From RPQJ01 sp963793005 (lineage in GTDB: Bacteria > Pseudomonadota > Gammaproteobacteria > Steroidobacterales > Steroidobacteraceae): DNA of 64,000 nucleotides. The stretch lies in the NCBI GenBank assembly GCA_963793005.1, contig CAWBYP010000002.1, positions 1-64,000 on the forward strand. The letters run 5' to 3'. The notes beneath the pieces are model-generated. The model searched no databases. It saw only the letters and a program-made list of their open reading frames with translations, and was not told the origin of the DNA. Below are positions 49,138 to 57,479 of this stretch, one piece after another. Positions within the stretch are counted from its first letter, which is position 1; every line of letters begins with the position of its first letter. Position numbers and translations under genes: made by a program.

Positions 49138-49329
49138 ATGCGCACGAATATTGTCATCGATGACCGGTTGATCGCCGAGGCCATGCGACTGTCGGGGGCC
49201 AGGACCAAGCGCCAGGCCGTCGAGGACAGCCTGCGGCTGATGGTGAAGCTGAAGCGCCAGGAGCAGGTGCGCGAGGCTCGCGGCAAGCTGCGGTGGACGG
49301 GCGACCTCGATGAAATGCGGCGCGACTGA
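49138..49329 (+). CDS. vapB: VapB antitoxin, ribbon-helix-helix type (locus 2)
   Basis: 63 residues starting MRTNIVIDDRLIAEAMRLSG, the standard opening of this VapB class, in which MRTN forms the DNA-contacting ribbon. KRQAVEDSLRLMVKLKRQEQ forms the second helix and KLRWTGDLDEMRRD the toxin-binding tail. An upstream in-frame start at 49096 would add 14 residues and is less likely. 12 bp before vapC. Confidence 0.92.
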   Translation: MRTNIVIDDRLIAEAMRLSGARTKRQAVEDSLRLMVKLKRQEQVREARGKLRWTGDLDEMRRD

Positions 49330-49341
49330 GCCGGCACGGCC

Positions 49342-49737
49342 GTGGTCGTAGTCGATACGTCAGTCTGGATCGATCACTTCAACGGTGAGGACACGCCGCA
49401 GGTGGCGCGGCTGGGAGCCCTGCTGGGTCAGCAGTTGATCGGTGTAGGCGACCTGATCCTCGCGGAACTTCTACAGGGCTTTTCGAGCGAGGCGGAAGCC
49501 AGGGCTGCGCTCGAATATCTCGCGCCTTTCGACCTCGTGGAAATGGCGGGGCCCAAGATTGCGATCGAATCTGCCGCGAACTTTCGTCGCCTGCGACGCC
49601 GCGGAGTGACGATCCGCAAGACCATGGACATGCTGATTGGCACGTATTGCCTGGTCAACGATCACGAACTGCTGCACGACGATCGCGATTTCGACCTGTT
49701 TGCGGAGCACCTCGGGCTCAGGACGCTGCGCGCCTAG
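49342..49737 (+). CDS. vapC: VapC toxin, PIN-domain RNase (locus 2)
   Basis: Intact, 131 residues, GTG start. All four acidic positions are present: VVDTSVWIDHF (Asp), ILAELLQGF (Glu), IRKTMDMLIGTY (Asp) and LLHDDRDFDLFAEH (Asp). Family enzymes cut specific tRNAs or rRNA under magnesium. It is the only undamaged toxin in the window, and its antitoxin is intact too. Inserted between glrR and the qseG-like gene, in the opposite direction to them. Confidence 0.93.
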   Translation: MVVVDTSVWIDHFNGEDTPQVARLGALLGQQLIGVGDLILAELLQGFSSEAEARAALEYLAPFDLVEMAGPKIAIESAANFRRLRRRGVTIRKTMDMLIGTYCLVNDHELLHDDRDFDLFAEHLGLRTLRA

Positions 49738-49834
49738 AAACGCGTGACGATCGCGGCGGCGGTCATATCGGGGCTCCGGGGCGGACTAGGCAGCGCCTGG
49801 CTGAAGTCAGATCGCGTCGGCATCGGATTCATTA

Positions 49835-49909
49835 GTGTATACACACATATTCAGGAACGTGCCCATCAGCCGCGAGACGAAACGCTATGAAGCGGAAAAC
49901 CAGTACTAA
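49835..49909 (+). pseudogene. BrnT toxin remnant (C-terminal end)
   Basis: The frame ending at 49909 reads VYTHIFRNVPISRETKRYEA and three further residues. The 'I-S-R-x-T-K-R-x-R/Y-E' close is typical of BrnT ribonucleases, and it overlaps the following brnA start by 23 bases as in real brnTA operons. The rest of the toxin is missing upstream. A GTGTATACAC palindrome at 49835-49844 may be the old operator or chance. Confidence 0.45.
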
Positions 49910-50162
49910 ACGAAAGGTGCAAGAGAATCCCGAATGGACGAAGGCGACGTTCTCCAATGCGCGACCAGCGGCTGAGGCGTTGCCGGAGATCTTCGGGGCG
50001 AGTGTCGCGAAGAAAATGCTGAAGCCGCGTGGTCGGCCTAAGACAGGGCGCGCGCGAACCGCCATCTCCATTCGATTGCCTCCCGATACGCTTGCGCGCT
50101 GGAAGGCGACGGGGTCTGGGTGGCAGACCCGTATGGCAGAGGTGCTGGATAAAGCGATTTAA
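49887..50162 (+). CDS. BrnA-like antitoxin (orphan)
   Basis: Intact, 91 residues. N-terminal WTKATFSNARPAAEALPEIF is the usual BrnA opening ('NPEWT-DF--ARPA'). The ribbon-helix-helix is at the C-terminus: RGRPKTGRARTAISIRLPPD, then TLARWKATGSGWQTRMAEVL. BrnA binds DNA as a dimer and neutralises BrnT; here its toxin survives only as a fragment, so it may be a free regulator. Confidence 0.82.
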   Translation: MKRKTSTKRKVQENPEWTKATFSNARPAAEALPEIFGASVAKKMLKPRGRPKTGRARTAISIRLPPDTLARWKATGSGWQTRMAEVLDKAI

Positions 50163-50204
50163 GTCGCGTCATCGCTAATCGCCGCCGTCACAACTGAATG
50201 CCAA

Positions 50205-50868
50205 TCATGGCTTCGGCGGCGGTGCCTCGGGTTCTGGCTCCGGCGCCTGGTCCTGCGCCTGTTCCTGCAGCGATCGCTCCATCTCGGCGACGGCCTCGAG
50301 CTTGCGGTTGGCTTCCGCCAGTTGCTTCTTCAGGCGCGCGTTCTCAGCCGCAAGCGCGTCGGCGCGCTTCGTCGCGCTGCTGTCGTTCAACTTGAGCTTC
50401 TGCTGCGACGTCCTCGCGCTGGCGCGCGAGCTCGGCGTAGAGGGCGACGCGTGCGTCGAACTCCCGGAGGTAGGCGTTCGCGAGCTCGAGTTCCTGCGTG
50501 CTGAGGTCATTCGGCCCGGCCAGCAGGTCGGCGAGCAGGCGCTTCGCCTCGACTGGGTTGCTGTCCTTGTGACCGGCCGCACCGAGCGCGAGCGCATAGC
50601 GCAGCTTGTTGGCCGCGGTCGGTGACTGCCTGGCGGACGCCAGCGCGGCGGCAAGTTCGGCCTGCTGCCGGGTCGGGTCGCCCGGTGCCATGTTCGCGAG
50701 CGTGTCGAGGTAGGGCGCGATGGTCGCCGGAGCCGGGGCAGCTGACGGCCGGCGGCGATGGGGGCGGGGTCGTGAGCGCGACTCCATGCCCGCGCAGGCG
50801 CCGAGCGTGAGCAGCGGCGGGACCAGGCCGAATGCAGCGGCTGTGCGTCTGGGGGTCTTGGTGGTCAT
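50205..50868 (-). CDS. QseG-like lipoprotein of the Glr/Qse system (one frameshift)
   Basis: Start at 50868, lipobox in VPPLLTLGAC. The helical body (DPTRQQAELAAALASARQSP, NKLRYALALGAAGHKDSNPV, LAGPNDLSTQELELANAYLR) matches the QseG/YfhG type protein found between glrK and glrR. A frame change near 50,410 leads into a coiled coil (ALAAENARLKKQLAEANRKL) and a Pro/Glu tail (PEPEPEAPPPKP). In enterobacteria QseG couples the kinase to the outer membrane and to RapZ/GlmY control. The order kinase, this gene, regulator is preserved here. Confidence 0.75.
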
Positions 50869-51027
50869 CGGGAAAATCGGGAGACCGGGTCTTTCCGTGC
50901 GTATTGGATGGAAATTGACGTGGTACCGGGTGCAGGGCAGGGCGAATAGTAGCCGTTGCAGGCGCTTGAGATCCTGCGGGTGATAGCTATGATACATACT
51001 GTACGAACAGCTACACATGATGACAGC

Positions 51028-51287
51028 ATGGCACTGAACATCAGGAACGCCGAGACCGAGGCGCTGGCGACGGCCCTTGCGACCCTGACGGGCGAGACCA
51101 AGACCGAGGCGGTGCGCAGGGCCCTCCAGGAGCGACTCGAACGCACACGGCGCGTGCGCGGCCGACGGAGGCTGCTGGACGACATCAACGAGATTGCGGT
51201 GCACTGCGCGGCGCTGCCGAGTCGTCGATGCGCGTGATGCCGGCGAGATTCTCGGCTACGACGCGCACGGGTTGCCACGACGGATGA
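51028..51287 (+). pseudogene. vapB: VapB antitoxin, PSK type (locus 3), one frameshift
   Basis: MALNIRNAETEALATALATL starts the PSK/Rv0623-like antitoxin; TGETKTEAVRRALQERLERT follows. A base change near 51,222 moves the C-terminal toxin-binding part to another frame: VVDARDAGEILGYDAHGLPR. Its stop overlaps the vapC start by ATGA. The DNA-binding half is intact. Confidence 0.8.
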
Positions 51288-51683
51288 TCCTCGATACTTC
51301 CGCACTACTCGCGATCCTGCAGGATGAACCCGAGCGGGCGGATTTTGCAGAGGCGATCGAGGCAGCGGATGCGTGCTCGATGTCGGTGGTGTCGTTCGTC
51401 GAATGCTCGATCGCGCTCACGACTCGACGAGGCACCGATGCGGTGCGTGATCTCGACCTGCTGGTCGCCAAGGCGTCGATCGGCCTCGTGCCCGTGGATG
51501 CAGACCAGGCCGACTACGCGCGGCGCGCGCACCGCGCATTCGGCAAGGGCAACCACGCGGCCGGACTCAACTTCGGCGACTGTTTTTCCTACGCGCTCTC
51601 GAAGGCGAGCGGCGAAGCCGCTGCTGTTCAAGGGCAGCGACTTCTCGCTGACGGATGTGGAGCGTCATCCGGCGAGTCGTTAG
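51284..51683 (+). pseudogene. vapC: VapC toxin, PIN domain (locus 3), one frameshift
   Basis: MILDTSALLAILQDEPERAD, SVVSFVECSIALTTR and NHAAGLNFGDCFSYALSKAS carry the acidic residues of VapC. A frame change near 51,618 then separates the final part (KPLLFKGSDFSLTDVERHPA), so the last conserved Asp region is out of frame in the main frame. With the frame restored it is a full 132-residue toxin. Confidence 0.8.
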
Positions 51684-51706
51684 GTGGTCCGTGTCCGCCG
51701 GCGACA

Positions 51707-51754
51707 CGAAATAGTATTCTCAAGCAAGCAGGGATCAGGCCTCGCCGAGGATAG
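51707..51754 (+). pseudogene. HicA toxin remnant (last 15 residues)
   Basis: RNSILKQAGIRPRRG ends 3 bases before the hicB start. 'ILKQAGI' is the usual HicA C-terminus (GTL-x-ILKQAGI) and the spacing is that of hicAB operons. Nothing of the dsRBD-like core, with its catalytic His, remains. Confidence 0.4.
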
Positions 51755-53506
51755 TCAATGCGTTATCAGGTCATTCTGGAGACAAGTCCTACGGGCGTTG
51801 GAGCCTACGTACCGGAGCTGCCCGGCTGTGTCGCGGTCGGGGCGAGCCGTGCCGAAGCGCTTCGACTCATTCGCGAAGGCATCGAATTCCATATCGAGGG
51901 ATTGCGCGAGTCTGGCGAGCGCGTGCCGGTTCCTCAGACGACGCTCGAACTCGTTGAAGTGGACGCCGCGTAGCTCACGATTTCGTTGAATCGGCCCGGC
52001 CGGCGCCTGTACCGGCAGCCGCACGCGGAAGTGCGCGCCGGGAAACTCGCCGTCGACGATCTCGATCGTGCCGCCATGCGCCTGCACGAATTCCTGCACC
52101 ACCGAGAGCCCGATGCCGGTGCCGCGCACCAGCCCGCCTTGCGGCGTGACGCCCTGGTAGAACGCCTCGAAGATCCGCGTCCGTTCTTCGGGCGCAACGC
52201 CGGGTCCGGTGTCGGCGACGTCCATCACCAGTTCTTCGCCATCGAGCCGCGCACGCACGGTGATCGTGCCGCCGTCGGGCGTGAACTTGATCGCGTTGGA
52301 GACGAGGTTGTCGAGCACCAGTCGCAGCTTGGCGCGATCGGCCCTGATCTCGACGTCGTCCACCGCGAGGTCGAGCTTGAGGCGCCGTGCGCTTAGCTGC
52401 AGCCGGTAAGGCTCGATGGCCGAGTCCACGAACGGCACCACGCTGAACTCGCTGACGTCGAGTGCTCCTCGCTTTGCCTGCCACTCGCTGTAGGAGAGCA
52501 GGTTCTCGATCAGTCGCTGCAGCCGCAGGCTGTTGTCGCGCAGGATGTCGGCGACCTCGCGCTGGCCTTCGTTCAGGTCGCCGACGGCGCCCTCGAGCAT
52601 CAGTTCCGAGCCTTCGCGGATGTTGGCGAGCGGCGTCTTCAGCTCGTGCGACATGTGTCGCAGGAAGCGATTGCGTTCCTCGGAGATTTCGCCGAGGCGC
52701 AGCCGCAGCCACTCGAGCTGGCGCGCGAGCGCACGCAGGTCGGTCGGGCCCTGCTCGATGACCGGCACGTCGAGGCGGCCCTGGCCGATGCGGCCGATCG
52801 CGTCGTCGATGCGGCGGATCGGACGCGCGAGGAACAGCGTGAACAGCAGGATCAGCCCGATCGTGACCGGCAGCAGCGCCGCGCTCTGCCAGAGGATGCG
52901 GCGGCGTGCTCCTTCGGTCTCGGCGCGCAGTGCGGAGAGTTCGCGGTCGGTCTGGCTGCTGGCAAGCCGCGACAGCTCGCCCGCGTCGCGCGACAGCTGC
53001 GTGAACTGCCGCAGGGCCTCGTTGACGTCTGCCGTCTGCTGAGACTCGAGACCCTGCTCGATCGTTGCCAGGTTGGTGCGCATGTGGCCGGTCACGCTGG
53101 CGCGTGCCGGGTCGCCGGGCAGCTTTTCGAGCCCGTCGAGCGTCGTGTCCAGCAGCACGCGGTTTTCCTTGAAGATCGCGAGCAGGCCCGGGCGGCGCAG
53201 GATCTGGTAGAGGCGGGCGGTGCGCTCCAGCGACGCAACCTGCCGCACGATCGACTGCGTGTAGCGCGTGGCCGCGACCCCGTTCGCAACCAGGCGCTCG
53301 CTCGATTGCGCGAGGTCGCGCATTTCGACAGCTGCGCCCAGCGTGCCGAGCAGCAGCGGCAGCGCCACTGCCGCGAAGCCGAGCAGGATCAGCCCGCTCA
53401 GCGAGCGGGGGCGCAGGGAGGCAAGACCGATGGGGCGGCGGCGATTCACGCGCGCATTGTGACGCGTTCGACGCGTATATTCCTCAGGTGCCTTCGCAAG
53501 TGTCAC
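51755..53506 (-). CDS. glrK: sensor histidine kinase, GlrK/QseE-like
   Basis: Two membrane helices (ILLGFAAVALPLLLGTLGA and ILWQSAALLPVTIGLILLFT) flank a helical periplasmic domain. HAMP: RPIRRIDDAIGRIGQGRLDV. H-box: RHMSHELKTPLANIREGSEL. N-box DNLVSNAIKFTPDGG, G1 VADTGPGVAPEERTRIFEAF, G2 GTGIGLSVVQEFVQAHGG. The domain normally ends at about FRVRLPVQ (51990); here the frame runs on 75 codons across the antisense hicB gene to 51755, so the native stop seems lost. A GTG at 53449 is a likelier start than 53506. First gene of the glrK-qseG-glrR order. Confidence 0.9.
   Translation of the reverse strand: MTLAKAPEEYTRRTRHNARVNRRRPIGLASLRPRSLSGLILLGFAAVALPLLLGTLGAAVEMRDLAQSSERLVANGVAATRYTQSIVRQVASLERTARLYQILRRPGLLAIFKENRVLLDTTLDGLEKLPGDPARASVTGHMRTNLATIEQGLESQQTADVNEALRQFTQLSRDAGELSRLASSQTDRELSALRAETEGARRRILWQSAALLPVTIGLILLFTLFLARPIRRIDDAIGRIGQGRLDVPVIEQGPTDLRALARQLEWLRLRLGEISEERNRFLRHMSHELKTPLANIREGSELMLEGAVGDLNEGQREVADILRDNSLRLQRLIENLLSYSEWQAKRGALDVSEFSVVPFVDSAIEPYRLQLSARRLKLDLAVDDVEIRADRAKLRLVLDNLVSNAIKFTPDGGTITVRARLDGEELVMDVADTGPGVAPEERTRIFEAFYQGVTPQGGLVRGTGIGLSVVQEFVQAHGGTIEIVDGEFPGAHFRVRLPVQAPAGPIQRNRELRGVHFNEFERRLRNRHALARLAQSLDMEFDAFANESKRFGTARPDRDTAGQLRYVGSNARRTCLQNDLITH
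51758..51973 (+). CDS. HicB-family antitoxin (orphan)
   Basis: Intact, 71 residues. MRYQVILETSPTGVGAYVPE then LPGCVAVGASRAEALRLIRE is the HicB partial RNase H fold; EGIEFHIEGLRESGERVPVP closes it. No separate C-terminal DNA-binding domain, as in short HicB proteins. The toxin appears lost. The gene is antisense to the extended C-terminal part of the kinase. Confidence 0.88.
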   Translation: MRYQVILETSPTGVGAYVPELPGCVAVGASRAEALRLIREGIEFHIEGLRESGERVPVPQTTLELVEVDAA

Positions 53507-54468
53507 GCGCTACCCCGCACCCGTACTCCACGCTGACGCCCGACGTCGTGATCGAGGCAGTCGAGGCCGTCGGGCACCGCTGCGACGGCCGCGTGCTGGC
53601 GCTGAACAGCTACGAGAACCGCGTGTACCAGGTCGGGCTGGAGGACGCTGCGCCGGTGGTGGTCAAGTTCTACCGGCCGGGACGCTGGACGACGCCCGCG
53701 ATCCTCGAGGAGCACGCGTTTGCGCTCGAGCTTGCCGCGGCCGAGGTCCCGGTGATTGCGCCCGAGGTCATCGGCGACCAGTCGCTGCACGAGTCGCACG
53801 GCTTTCGCTACGCGGTCTATCCGCGGCAGGGTGGGCACTGGCCCGAGCTCGGGACGAAGGACGAGCGGCAGTGGATGGGGCGATTCCTTGCGCGCATCCA
53901 CGCGATCGGGCGGACCTGGCAGTTCCGCCACCGTCCGCAGCTCGACTGGCGGGTCATGGGGGCGGATACCGCGGACTATCTACTGGAGCAGGGGTGGATT
54001 CCGTCGCACATCGAGCTTGCCTACGAGACGGTCGCGCGCGATGCGCTGATGATCGTCGAGCAGCGCTTCGACGAGGCCTCGCCGTACCGCACGCTGCGGC
54101 TGCACGGCGACTGCCATCCCGGCAACGTGCTGTGGAACGACGCTGGGCCACACTTCGTGGACCTCGACGACTGCATGACCGGCCCGGCGGTGCAGGACCT
54201 GTGGATGCTGCTCTCCGGCCGGCCCGAAGAGATCCAGTCGCAGCTCGACGACCTGCTCGAGGGGTACTCGCAGTTCGCCGACTTCGACTACCACGAGACG
54301 CGGCTGATCGAGCCGCTGCGGACGCTCAGGATCATGCACTACGCCGGCTGGCTCGCCCGGCGCTGGGAAGACCCGGCCTTTCCGCGCGCATTCCCGTGGT
54401 TCGAGGAGCCGAAGTACTGGGAGCAGCACGTCCTCGACCTGCGCGAGCAGATCTCCGCGATGGAATAG
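53488..54468 (+). CDS. srkA: stress response kinase A (SrkA/RdoA/YihE)
   Basis: Intact, 326 residues, GTG start, divergent from glrK. Choline-kinase-like fold: LNSYENRVYQVGLEDAAPVV with the ATP-site Lys in VVVKFYRPGRW; catalytic loop RLHGDCHPGNVLW; metal Asp in HFVDLDDCMTGPAVQDLWML. YAGWLARRWEDPAFPRAFPW is the characteristic C-terminal block. SrkA is a Ser/Thr kinase acting in envelope and Cpx-linked stress. The TAG stop is the first triplet of REP copy 4. Confidence 0.94.
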   Translation: MPSQVSRATPHPYSTLTPDVVIEAVEAVGHRCDGRVLALNSYENRVYQVGLEDAAPVVVKFYRPGRWTTPAILEEHAFALELAAAEVPVIAPEVIGDQSLHESHGFRYAVYPRQGGHWPELGTKDERQWMGRFLARIHAIGRTWQFRHRPQLDWRVMGADTADYLLEQGWIPSHIELAYETVARDALMIVEQRFDEASPYRTLRLHGDCHPGNVLWNDAGPHFVDLDDCMTGPAVQDLWMLLSGRPEEIQSQLDDLLEGYSQFADFDYHETRLIEPLRTLRIMHYAGWLARRWEDPAFPRAFPWFEEPKYWEQHVLDLREQISAME

Positions 54469-54540
54469 GGGACATTCTCCATTTTCGGGAGCAATAGGAG
54501 AATGTCCCCACATCCGCTGCTGGAAAGGCGAATGTCCCCT
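54466..54540. repeat. REP copy 4 and an extra half-copy
   Basis: TAGGGGACATTCTCC at 54466 pairs with GGAGAATGTCCCC ending at 54509; a further half AAAGGCGAATGTCCCCT lies at 54524-54540. The first TAG is the srkA stop. Confidence 0.9.
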
Positions 54541-54553
54541 ATCATTTGCAGCC

Positions 54554-55553
54554 ATGTCCACGATCCTAGTCACCGGCGGTGCCGGTTATATCGGTAGCCA
54601 CGTCGTCCGCCAGCTCGTCGAGCGCGGCGAGCGGGTGGTGGTGCTCGACAACCTCTCCAGCGGCTTCCGCAGCGCGGTGCTCGGTGCGCCGCTGGTCGTC
54701 GGCGACACGGCTGACCGCGAGGCGGTCACGCGGCTGCTCGCGGAGCACTCGGTCGCGACGGTGATGCACTTCGCCGCGCACACGATCGTGCCGGAGTCGG
54801 TGTCGAATCCGCTCAAGTACTACGGCAACAACACCTGCGCCACGCGCAACCTGCTCGAGTGCTGCGATCGCGCCGGTGTCGCGCACTTCGTCTTTTCGTC
54901 CACCGCCGCGGTCTACGGCATCCCGGCCGAGGGACTCGCGCGCGAAGACTCGCCGACCGCGCCGATCAATCCGTACGGCCTGTCGAAGCTGATGAGCGAA
55001 TGGATGCTGCGCGACCTCGCGGCGGCCTCGACGCTGCGCTACGTGGCGCTGCGCTACTTCAACGTGGCCGGCAGCGACCCGGGCGGGCGCATCGGCCACA
55101 CGGCGCCGAACGCGACGCTGCTGGTCAAGGTGGCCTGCCAGCAGGCGGCCGGCGTCCGGCCCGCAGATCTCGGTCTTCGGCACCGACTACCCGACGCCCG
55201 ACGGCACCGGCGTGCGTGACTACATCCACGTCGAGGACCTCGCGGCCGCGCACCTGAAGTCGCTCGATTACCTGCGGGCCGGGGGCGTCTCGACGACGCT
55301 GAACTGTGGCTACGGCCACGGCTACAGCGTTCGCGAAGTGCTCGGCACGGTTGAGCGCGTGAACGGCAAGCCGCTCAAGGTGACCGAGGGTCCGCGCCGC
55401 GCCGGCGACCCGCCGTCGCTGGTGGCACATGCCGAGCGGATCCGGGAATTGCTCGGCTGGCAGCCGCAGTTCGACGACATCGAGATCATCGTCCGGTCGC
55501 AGCTCGAATGGGAATTCCGGCTGCTGCGGGAACCGGAGCTGCAACGCAACTGA
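54554..55553 (+). CDS. galE: UDP-glucose 4-epimerase (one frameshift)
   Basis: NAD-binding start MSTILVTGGAGYIGSHVVRQ; SSTAAVYGIP and PYGLSKLMSEWML give the catalytic Ser/Thr and the YxxxK pair; RYFNVAGSDPGGRIGHT is typical of GalE. A base change near 55,160 separates the last third: VFGTDYPTPDGTGVRDYIHV, CGYGHGYSVREVLGTVERVN, LLGWQPQFDDI. 332 residues if repaired, the normal size. It interconverts UDP-glucose and UDP-galactose, feeding polysaccharide synthesis. Confidence 0.93.
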
Positions 55554-55741
55554 CCGGAACCGACCGAGTGTCTTCTTAGCTGACAAGTATCGGGTGGAAC
55601 CGGCCCCGGGCAGGTCGAAGTGCTGAATCTGGACGGGTCCAACGAGGACCCCGGGCGGTGGGTGGCGGGCCGCCAAAATTCGCGGCGTCAGGCTTCCGAA
55701 CTGGTCCGCGTGATATTCTTTCCGCATCAAGTTCAGTTGGT

Positions 55742-57466
55742 ATGCCCTTGAAATCCCTACTCTATAGAGCCTCGATCCTGGCGACCGTAGTCGTCCTGTC
55801 GGCCTGTGGCGGCGGCGGAGGTGGTGGGGGCGGCGGTGGCAACCCGCCAGCCGGCAATGTGACGGTCAGCGGCCGGATCACGTTCGATCGCGTCCCGTTC
55901 TCGGCGACGCTCGGCAATGGCCTCGATTACACCCAGACCTCCGAAAGCCCGGCGAGGCGGATCGGCGTCGAGGCGATCCGCAGCAACGGCGCACTCATTG
56001 CGTCCACGGCCACCGACGACGATGGCAACTACAGTGTGCAGGTCCCCGCGGGCGCCGACATCCGTATCCGGGCGAAGGCGCAGAGCGTCGTCGCCTCGAC
56101 GGCGGCCGCCCCGGCTTCCTGGAGCGTGTCGATACGTAACAACACGAGTGGCAACGCGCTCTACGTGCTCGACAGCGTCGTTTTCAATTCGGGCAGCGCG
56201 GCACAGTCTCGCGATCTTCGGGCCGCGTCGGGGTGGGGCAACGTCTCCTATACGTCCACGCGAGCCGCGGCGCCGTTCGCGGTGCTCGACACGATGTACT
56301 CGGCGATCCGCTTCGTCGTCGAGCAGGGCGGCTATACCGGAGTATTCCCGTCGCTCGACGTGTACTGGAGCACGCGCAATTCCTCATCGGTGGATTTCGC
56401 CCCGGCGGAGGGGCGCATCCAGACCACGGGCTATTACACGTTCCAGGACGGCGTCGGCGATGGGATCTATGTGCTCGGCGATGCCGACCTCGGCGCCGCT
56501 TCGGATACCGACGAATTCGACCAGCACGTCATTGCCCACGAGTTCTTTCACTACCTGGAAGACAGGCTTGCGCGCTCGGACAGCCTGGGTGGCGATCATT
56601 CGCGAAGCGACCGGCTGGACCTGCGAGTGGCATTCAGCGAAGGCTTCGCCGACGCGTTCGGCGCGATGGTCGTCAATGATCCGGTGTACCGCGATTCCTA
56701 CGGCGCCCGCCAGGGACTGGACGTGCCCTCCAACCTGGAGACCAACTCGGTGGCAGTCCGTGGCTGGTACAGCGAGGCGTCGGTGGCCGCGATCGCCTGG
56801 GACCTGTTCGACACGGCTGCTGACGGAGTAGACACGGGCGCGGTCGGCTTCAGTCCGATGTTCGACGTGTATCGCAATGAACTGCGCACCGGGGTCCCGC
56901 TATCAAGCATCTTCGCCTTCGCAGCCGCATTGAAGCAGCGCGCCGGGGTTGACGACGCGCTGGTAAACGCGCTGGTTGGTGGCCAGGCCATCGTGGCCGG
57001 CACGATCACTCCGTATGCGGAAACCGAGACGAACAATGGTGGCTTGCCCGACGCGCTGCCGGTGTACGCACAGCTCACGCTCAACGGGCCGTCGGTCGAG
57101 GTGTGCGGGACGCGGGACGCCGGGTCAGGCAACAAGCTCGGCAATCGCCGGCACCTGCGTTTCAACGTGCCGGGCACGCGGACGGTGCAGATCCTGGTCA
57201 CCGCATACGATGGGGCATCGCCGCCCGATGCACGGATTCCCGATCCTGACCTGTACATCTGGAAATCCGGGTTCTTCGACTTTTCCGACTGCGCCGGTCC
57301 CGGAACGGGCGCCGGTTGCACACTGCCCCAGAATTCCGAGAGATACACGGGTACACTTCCGGCAGGCGACTACGTGCTCGAGGTTTTCGAGTACAGTCAC
57401 GTAGACCCGGACCCGAGCGCCGATCGGCGTGGCCGAACCTGCATGCTTGTATCGATCACCGGTTGA
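55742..57466 (+). CDS. lipoprotein metalloprotease-like protein
   Basis: The ATG at 55742 gives the leader MPLKSLLYRASILATVVVL with lipobox LSAC and then a run of 11 Gly. An Ig/carboxypeptidase-like domain follows (VSGRITFDRVPFSATLGNGL, ATDDDGNYSVQVPAGADIRI). The central domain has HVIAHEFFHYLEDRLARSD, an HExxH zinc motif, and AFSEGFADAFGAMV, whose Glu is the likely third ligand (gluzincin-like E-x-x-A-D). The C-terminal domain (HLRFNVPGTRTVQILVTAYD) resembles a PPC-type bacterial pre-peptidase module. The family is not named. Intact; 574 residues. Confidence 0.72.
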   Translation: MPLKSLLYRASILATVVVLSACGGGGGGGGGGGNPPAGNVTVSGRITFDRVPFSATLGNGLDYTQTSESPARRIGVEAIRSNGALIASTATDDDGNYSVQVPAGADIRIRAKAQSVVASTAAAPASWSVSIRNNTSGNALYVLDSVVFNSGSAAQSRDLRAASGWGNVSYTSTRAAAPFAVLDTMYSAIRFVVEQGGYTGVFPSLDVYWSTRNSSSVDFAPAEGRIQTTGYYTFQDGVGDGIYVLGDADLGAASDTDEFDQHVIAHEFFHYLEDRLARSDSLGGDHSRSDRLDLRVAFSEGFADAFGAMVVNDPVYRDSYGARQGLDVPSNLETNSVAVRGWYSEASVAAIAWDLFDTAADGVDTGAVGFSPMFDVYRNELRTGVPLSSIFAFAAALKQRAGVDDALVNALVGGQAIVAGTITPYAETETNNGGLPDALPVYAQLTLNGPSVEVCGTRDAGSGNKLGNRRHLRFNVPGTRTVQILVTAYDGASPPDARIPDPDLYIWKSGFFDFSDCAGPGTGAGCTLPQNSERYTGTLPAGDYVLEVFEYSHVDPDPSADRRGRTCMLVSITG

Positions 57467-57479
57467 GGTTGCAGCTGTC

